From NCBI GenBank assembly GCA_963693315.1, contig OY856188.1:202369602-202433601 (forward strand): 64,000 nucleotides of DNA, in the 5' to 3' direction. Shown here in pieces: positions 60,175 to 64,000 of this stretch; position 1 is the stretch's first letter; every line of letters begins with the position of its first letter. This DNA comes from Diogma glabrata. Taxonomy: Eukaryota > Arthropoda > Insecta > Diptera > Cylindrotomidae. Below the pieces are notes generated by a model. It made no database searches. It was given only the letters and a program-made list of their open reading frames with translations, and had not been told where the DNA came from. A program made the position numbers and the translations under genes.

Positions 60175-61920
60175 TATGGAGGGGCTGAAATCTCACAGCT
60201 CTGAGATATCAAGACTTCGGTCTGGGTTAAGGATTTTGATATAGTTTTCGGCAAAAAACTTTTATGAGGACATGGTTTTTAGTTTTGGGCAGCGATGTAT
60301 ATCAAACAAAACTCTTTGTTAAAGTACTAGTATTTTTTATCTCTGTTTAAAAATTTATTACAAAACTAACACGAAACATCAATACGTTGCCGGAAAATTA
60401 TAATCAAAATTCCAAAAATATTGTTAAATTAAATAAAACCAAACTTTTTCAAAATTCCAAAAATATTCCAAAAATTAGAATAATATCAAATATTTAAATT
60501 TTTTCTAAATTCCAATAATATTTCAAAAATTCTTAAAAATTCAAACTTTTTCCAACATTCTAAATATATTGCAAAAATTATTACAAAATCAAAAATTGAA
60601 AATTTTTTCAAAATTCCAAAAATTATCATAATATCAAAAATTAAAAATTTTCCAAAATTCTAAAAATATTCCAAAAATTCTTACAACAACCAAAAATTAA
60701 AACTTTTGCCGAAATTCTAAAAATATTGTAAAAATTATTACAAAATCAAAAATACAAACTTTTTCAAAATTCCAAAAATATTTCCAAAACTATAACAAAT
60801 TCAAAAATTTCCATGTCCAATTTCATTTTAAATTACATTTACGTCATAAAAACAGCTACATTTTCTTCCAAAAAATTGGCTAAAAAAATAAATGAAATCA
60901 TTTTTTGACACACTTGACATTATTTTTTGACAAACTTATAATACCATAATTCTCTATAATAATAATAAAATATCATGTCACAAATCATTAATTTTATTTT
61001 TTTGTAAAAAATTGGGTAAAAAATAAATAAAAACCGTTCTTTTGACACACTTGACAACATGTTTTGACAAACTTATAATGCCATAATTCTCAATAATAAT
61101 AATAAAATTTCATTTCAAAGAAACAATTTTATTTTTTTCCAAAAAATTGGGTAAAAAACTAATTAAAAATCTTTTGACACACTTGACAACATTTTTCTGA
61201 TAAACTTATGATGCCATAATTCTCAATAATAATAATAAAATTTCATTTCAAACCAACAATTTTCTTGTTTTCCAAAAAATTGGGTAAAAAAATAAATAAA
61301 AATCTTTCTTTTGACACACTTGACAACATTTTTTTGACAAACTTATAATGCCATAATTCTCAATAATAATAATAAAACTTCATTTCAAACAAACAATTAA
61401 TTTTATTTTTTTTCCAAAAAATTAGGTAAAAAAATAAATAAAAATCTTTCTTTTGACACACTTGACAACATTTTTTTGACAAACTTATAATGCAATAATC
61501 TAGATTTTGGTCTCACATACCAATCCCGACCATCAAGATTTCTCCAAATTTAATGTTCCTACTTGTAATCACTTAAAATGAACGTTTTTTAAGCAAAAAA
61601 TATGCAAATTTCCTTGTTTTGACACCTTTTCGATTTTTTTGACACACTTCCGGTACAGTTATCGAACACATCGTCCTTTCGGCTCTTCCTATTAAGTAAA
61701 CCTATTTTTAGAAAAAAAAATTTTTCAAATCCGTCCAGCGGTTTTCTAGATTTCGTCGGTTGTGACGGCCGGCCGGCCGACAGACAGACATACATTTTTT
61801 TTTTTTTGCTTTTTTAGAATCAGGAGGTCCTAAAACGTCGAGAAATGTCAAAAAAAGTGGGGGTAAGAATTTCACTTTGAGCTCATGAATGTAATACTTA
61901 GGTCTTTCAGACCGAAGTAA
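60175..61920. mobile_element. Helentron-like (HINE) element copy B, uninterrupted
   Basis: Full-length counterpart of the element split at 18380/35980. Start GGGGCTGAAATCTCACAGC with a CTCACAGCTCTGAG hairpin; subterminal inverted repeats ACTTCGGTCTG (60214) and CAGACCGAAGT (61908-61918); 3' hairpin GGTCTTTCAGACC then GAAGTAA. Contains the AT-rich repeat block and a five-unit minisatellite. About 1.75 kb, non-coding. Confidence 0.7.
60905..61520 (+). repeat. ~137-bp minisatellite in HINE copy B (5 units)
   Basis: GACACACTTGACA starts at 60907, 61044, 61176, 61313 and 61455 (spacing 137, 132, 137, 142). The unit is the same as in copy A, which has three. Confidence 0.9.
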
Positions 61921-61989
61921 TTCTCCTTTTACACATAAATAAATAAAAAATGTATGAAGTTTTTGTTTCACACGATATGAACAAATGAT

Positions 61990-62331
61990 TGGAAAAGAAA
62001 CCCGTTTACTTCTTCCGAATTTTCTAGTTTTACTTTAAATGAAGAAGAAGAATTGACGTCGCTTTCTTCAGATCGTGGATTAAAATTACAGTTCCATGAA
62101 AACACTCCTGAAAATTTTTGGATCTCTGTTAAAGATGAATCCTTGAACATATTATTGTTATTTTCCACGAAATAACTTTGCGAAGCAGGATTTTCAACTA
62201 TGATCAATATAAAGACAAACAAACGTGAGAGACTAGGGAATTTAGAAGAAGAAATGCGTGTGGCGTTATTATTTATTCGCCCCGATATCGCTGAGATCTG
62301 TAAAGATCGTCAAGCTCATGGATCGCATTAA
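61990..62331 (+). pseudogene. hAT transposase C-terminus (ZBED5/FAM200-like)
   Basis: One frame throughout: WKRNPFTSSEFSSFTLNEEE, then LKLQFHENTPENFW, ISVKDESLNILLLFST, an in-frame TAA near 62173, LCEAGFSTMINIKTNKRERL and EEEMRVALLFIRPDIAEICK, ending in TAA. The LCExGFS segment holds the catalytic glutamate, and the whole is the dimerisation region of ZBED5/FAM200-type hAT transposases. Dead fragment; everything upstream is lost. Confidence 0.8.
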
Positions 62332-62612
62332 GTTTTAGATTTTTTTAAAAGTATTGTAATTTTAATTGTGCTTTCAATAAATATATTTGCATCAATCGAT
62401 ATCGGTACATATTTTATTTATATACATATTATTTTCTAAAAGTAGCACTTGGAAGCCAATCACACGCTGCGACACGATTCCGTTTCCTTTTTGTTTTATA
62501 ATTACTACGTTTTCATGCAGATCGAAAAAGAATTGAATCCTCATCCCGTTTTCAAACTGTAAAGTGTTTTAATGATTGGATTGAAAACGGGTTGAAAACG
62601 TTTTTAAAACTG
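62332..62612. other. intergenic, no gene seen
   Basis: Contains the hAT polyadenylation signal and AT-rich unassigned DNA with short inverted ACGTTTTCAA-like motifs. Confidence 0.4.
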
Positions 62613-62711
62613 CCCGCTAAACATGGTGAATCGTTTACGAACCGTAAACGAACAATGCGGTTCGTAAACGGTTCGTAAATGGTTCGTAAACGATTCACCA
62701 TGTTTAGCGGG
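62613..62711. mobile_element. 99-bp palindromic mini-MITE
   Basis: Begins CCCGCTAAACATGGTGAATC and ends with the exact inverse GATTCACCATGTTTAGCGGG, with TTCGTAAACGG repeats in the centre. Arms are about 31 bp and perfect. Non-coding. Confidence 0.8.
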
Positions 62712-62901
62712 TGTGTTGAAAAACTGTCAAAAAGCGTTTAATTGTGTTTCATTAATTGTGTTCAATATTTTATTTTTTTATGCCTGATATTGTATTTTTC
62801 TTTTAAATAAAGATAATGAAATAAACATTTTCCTACTCCTATCACAGTAAATTATAAATTACATCACACTATCCATGACATGTAAATTGATTATTTCAAA
62901 T

Positions 62902-62970
62902 AGCGTGCGGTAAGTAAAAAAAAGCGTGCGGTAATGGATTTTCATATATATATATATATTACCGCACGCT
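62902..62970. other. three AGCGTGCGGTAA sites at the recombinase element end
   Basis: AGCGTGCGGTAA at 62902-62913 and 62923-62934, and its exact inverse TTACCGCACGCT at 62959-62970. The last two are perfect 12-bp inverted repeats around a 24-bp TA-rich spacer. Such paired inverted sites are what a tyrosine recombinase would bind. The recombinase gene begins (in its 3' end) 27 bp away. Confidence 0.65.
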
Positions 62971-62996
62971 TTTAATAAAAAGAAAAATTTGATTTT

Positions 62997-63752
62997 TTAT
63001 GAACTAGAATTTATATTTAAAGTAAAATTTTGACAATGTGCAATAACAATAGGAGGCCCAGACTTTTGTAAAACCATATTGGAAGTTGATGGCATTGGAA
63101 CAGAAATATTTGATGTTGTATCCACAGAATTTGAATTTGATTTGAAAGTAGATGGCATTGAAACAGAAATGTTTGATGTTGCATCCACAGAATTTGAATT
63201 TGATGTTGACATTAAATTTTCTGAATCATTTATTTCATGGTTTTCGATAGACTGAAGTATTTTATTGGTCGTAATTTGTTTGTTTAACATTGAGTTATCA
63301 AGATAGCTTTCCGCTACTGTGGAAGACTTCCAACCACCGTGTCTTTTAAGTGTCAACAAATCTCCACCAGCATCTACAAGCAGAGTTGCTGACGACCTGC
63401 GGAAGCAGTGACCTGTATATTTATCTGGATTATATAGCTTCAGAAATTTGGCGATTTCCTTAGGAATACTGCCAATTTTGTTTATACCAGTCACTTGTCT
63501 GGCACATTTACCATTTTGGTATTCAAGAAAAAATTGAGTAATAGATGCATCATTAACATTTTGACGGATCTGTACATATTTTTTACATATGTTGTAAAAG
63601 GTGCCAGAAACAATAAATGATCGATCTACTTTAGTTTTTGTATCAATAATTTTGAAAACTAATGTGTTTCCGGTATCTTCTATGTTAGCCAGTTTTATAT
63701 TTTTTAATTCTTGTCTACGACAAGCACCGCTAATCCCACAAATCAGTATAAC
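62997..63752 (-). CDS. tyrosine recombinase, C-terminal catalytic exon (Crypton-like)
   Basis: Continuous minus-strand frame from 63752 to the stop at 62997, about 251 aa. The exon begins right after a TTTTAG acceptor; the intron is 63753-63816 with a GTATGC donor. Order: VILICGISGACRRQEL (first catalytic Arg), TGNTLVFKIIDTKTKVDRS, GKCARQVTGINKIGS, then YTGHCFRRSSATLLVDAGGD (H..R), LKRHGGWKSSTVAESYL (H/W and the Tyr nucleophile). All five catalytic positions are present. The tail has two diverged copies of SNSNSVDxTSNISVxMPST. The 5' exons are cut off by the repeat starting near 63825. Similar recombinases are widespread in arthropod genomes as Crypton-like elements; the N-terminal DNA-binding part is missing here. 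Confidence 0.82.
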   Translation of the reverse strand, partial: VILICGISGACRRQELKNIKLANIEDTGNTLVFKIIDTKTKVDRSFIVSGTFYNICKKYVQIRQNVNDASITQFFLEYQNGKCARQVTGINKIGSIPKEIAKFLKLYNPDKYTGHCFRRSSATLLVDAGGDLLTLKRHGGWKSSTVAESYLDNSMLNKQITTNKILQSIENHEINDSENLMSTSNSNSVDATSNISVSMPSTFKSNSNSVDTTSNISVPMPSTSNMVLQKSGPPIVIAHCQNFTLNINSSS

Positions 63753-63824
63753 CTAAAATGAACAATAAAAAATATTATTTACTAAAAGACCGATTATTTA
63801 ATTAAAATGTGCATACCTTAGTTA

Positions 63825-64000
63825 TAGGGCTCGTAAAATACTCGAACATTAAGTACCCGAGTATCGAGTAGTTATTTTACTCAAATACCCGGGTTACCCG
63901 GGTAACCCGGGTATTTCGATAATTAAAACAAAACAAATTTTCAATAGTTCATTTGTACATATTTAATTTAATTAATATTTATATTTATTTAATTCAATTA
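63825..64000. mobile_element. start of an unidentified repeat with ACCCGGGTA motifs
   Basis: Begins TAGGGCTCGTAAAATACTCG and contains TACCCGAGTATCGAGTA and overlapping CCCGGGTTACCCGGGTAACC palindromes. It interrupts the recombinase gene and runs past the window edge. TAGGGC is a plausible hAT-type end. Confidence 0.4.

Larger units (their letters stand above)
59933..62390 (+). mobile_element. ZBED5/FAM200-like (Buster-group) hAT relic, split by HINE copy B
   Basis: The left terminus CAGTGGTTCTCAAAGCGTG at 59933, followed by the GTTCCGCGGAACAC palindrome, is a canonical hAT end. The transposase C-terminus lies at 61990-62331 on the same strand, with AATAAA at 62378. The central part is missing or replaced by the Helentron-like insertion (60175-61920). 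No right terminus is visible. Confidence 0.7.

Noticed and set aside
61968..62222. 84-codon minus-strand frame
   Set aside because: Antisense of the hAT transposase C-terminus, which reads convincingly on the plus strand.

Overview
The window is eukaryotic and almost certainly from an insect. It is strongly AT-rich, has short GT-AG introns, and carries arthropod-type transposons plus one complete microsomal cytochrome P450 of the insect CYP9 type, which suggests a holometabolous insect. I cannot name the species. Apart from the P450 (47812-49392, minus strand) I find no convincing host gene. Nearly everything else is nested mobile DNA.

Region 1 (1-12905): an almost complete Ty3/gypsy LTR retrotransposon (gypsy-1) with near-identical repeats at both ends, a gag frame broken by one early stop codon, and an open pol frame with protease, RT, RNase H and integrase. 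A 1.1-kb foldback element sits in its leader. The retrotransposon landed in a minus-strand jockey-like non-LTR element, which is itself split by a 1.46-kb AT-rich insertion. A short CCTGATCAGG-rich element follows.

Region 2 (12906-39305): a decayed second gypsy element (gypsy-2) acts as the outermost shell and lies in three pieces (12906-13410, 17767-18379, 35981-37209). It was first split by a 4.36-kb non-LTR element with a 12-bp target duplication. It was also split by a Helentron-like minisatellite element, which was entered by a large hAT transposon (18537-34235). That hAT was then entered by five further elements: a small hAT MITE, a 629-bp tandem-repeat element, a palindromic TTA-duplicating MITE, and two near-identical inverted copies of a 3.8-kb element. 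The 3.8-kb element has CACTG-type ends and carries a multi-exon SAM-domain gene related to the SAMD3-like group instead of a recognisable transposase. This is the best candidate for an undescribed element in the window.

Region 3 (39306-47811): a TATCGATA-rich palindrome split by a decayed non-LTR element, a 0.5-kb palindrome, a short MITE, and a 2.1-kb foldback carrying an unidentified coding fragment.

Region 4 (47812-52700): the P450, its upstream region, three 325-bp tandem repeats and AT-rich unassigned DNA.

Region 5 (52700-57917): three TA-dinucleotide tracts (one about 800 bp) border or lie close to several elements. These are the end of a tyrosine-recombinase element, a 2.3-kb foldback that holds a truncated cysteine-rich gene, and a Penelope-like retroelement with a hammerhead-like core. 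A 200-base assembly gap falls where its GIY-YIG endonuclease should begin.

Region 6 (57918-64000): unassigned sequence, a non-LTR tail fragment, a ZBED5/FAM200-like hAT relic split by a second Helentron-like copy, a 99-bp palindromic MITE, and a tyrosine-recombinase gene beside a pair of 12-bp inverted sites.

Read together, target duplications and interrupted reading frames give a relative insertion order. Most of the coding elements are dead; gypsy-1 pol, the 13.5-17.5 kb non-LTR ORF and the P450 are the only long intact frames.
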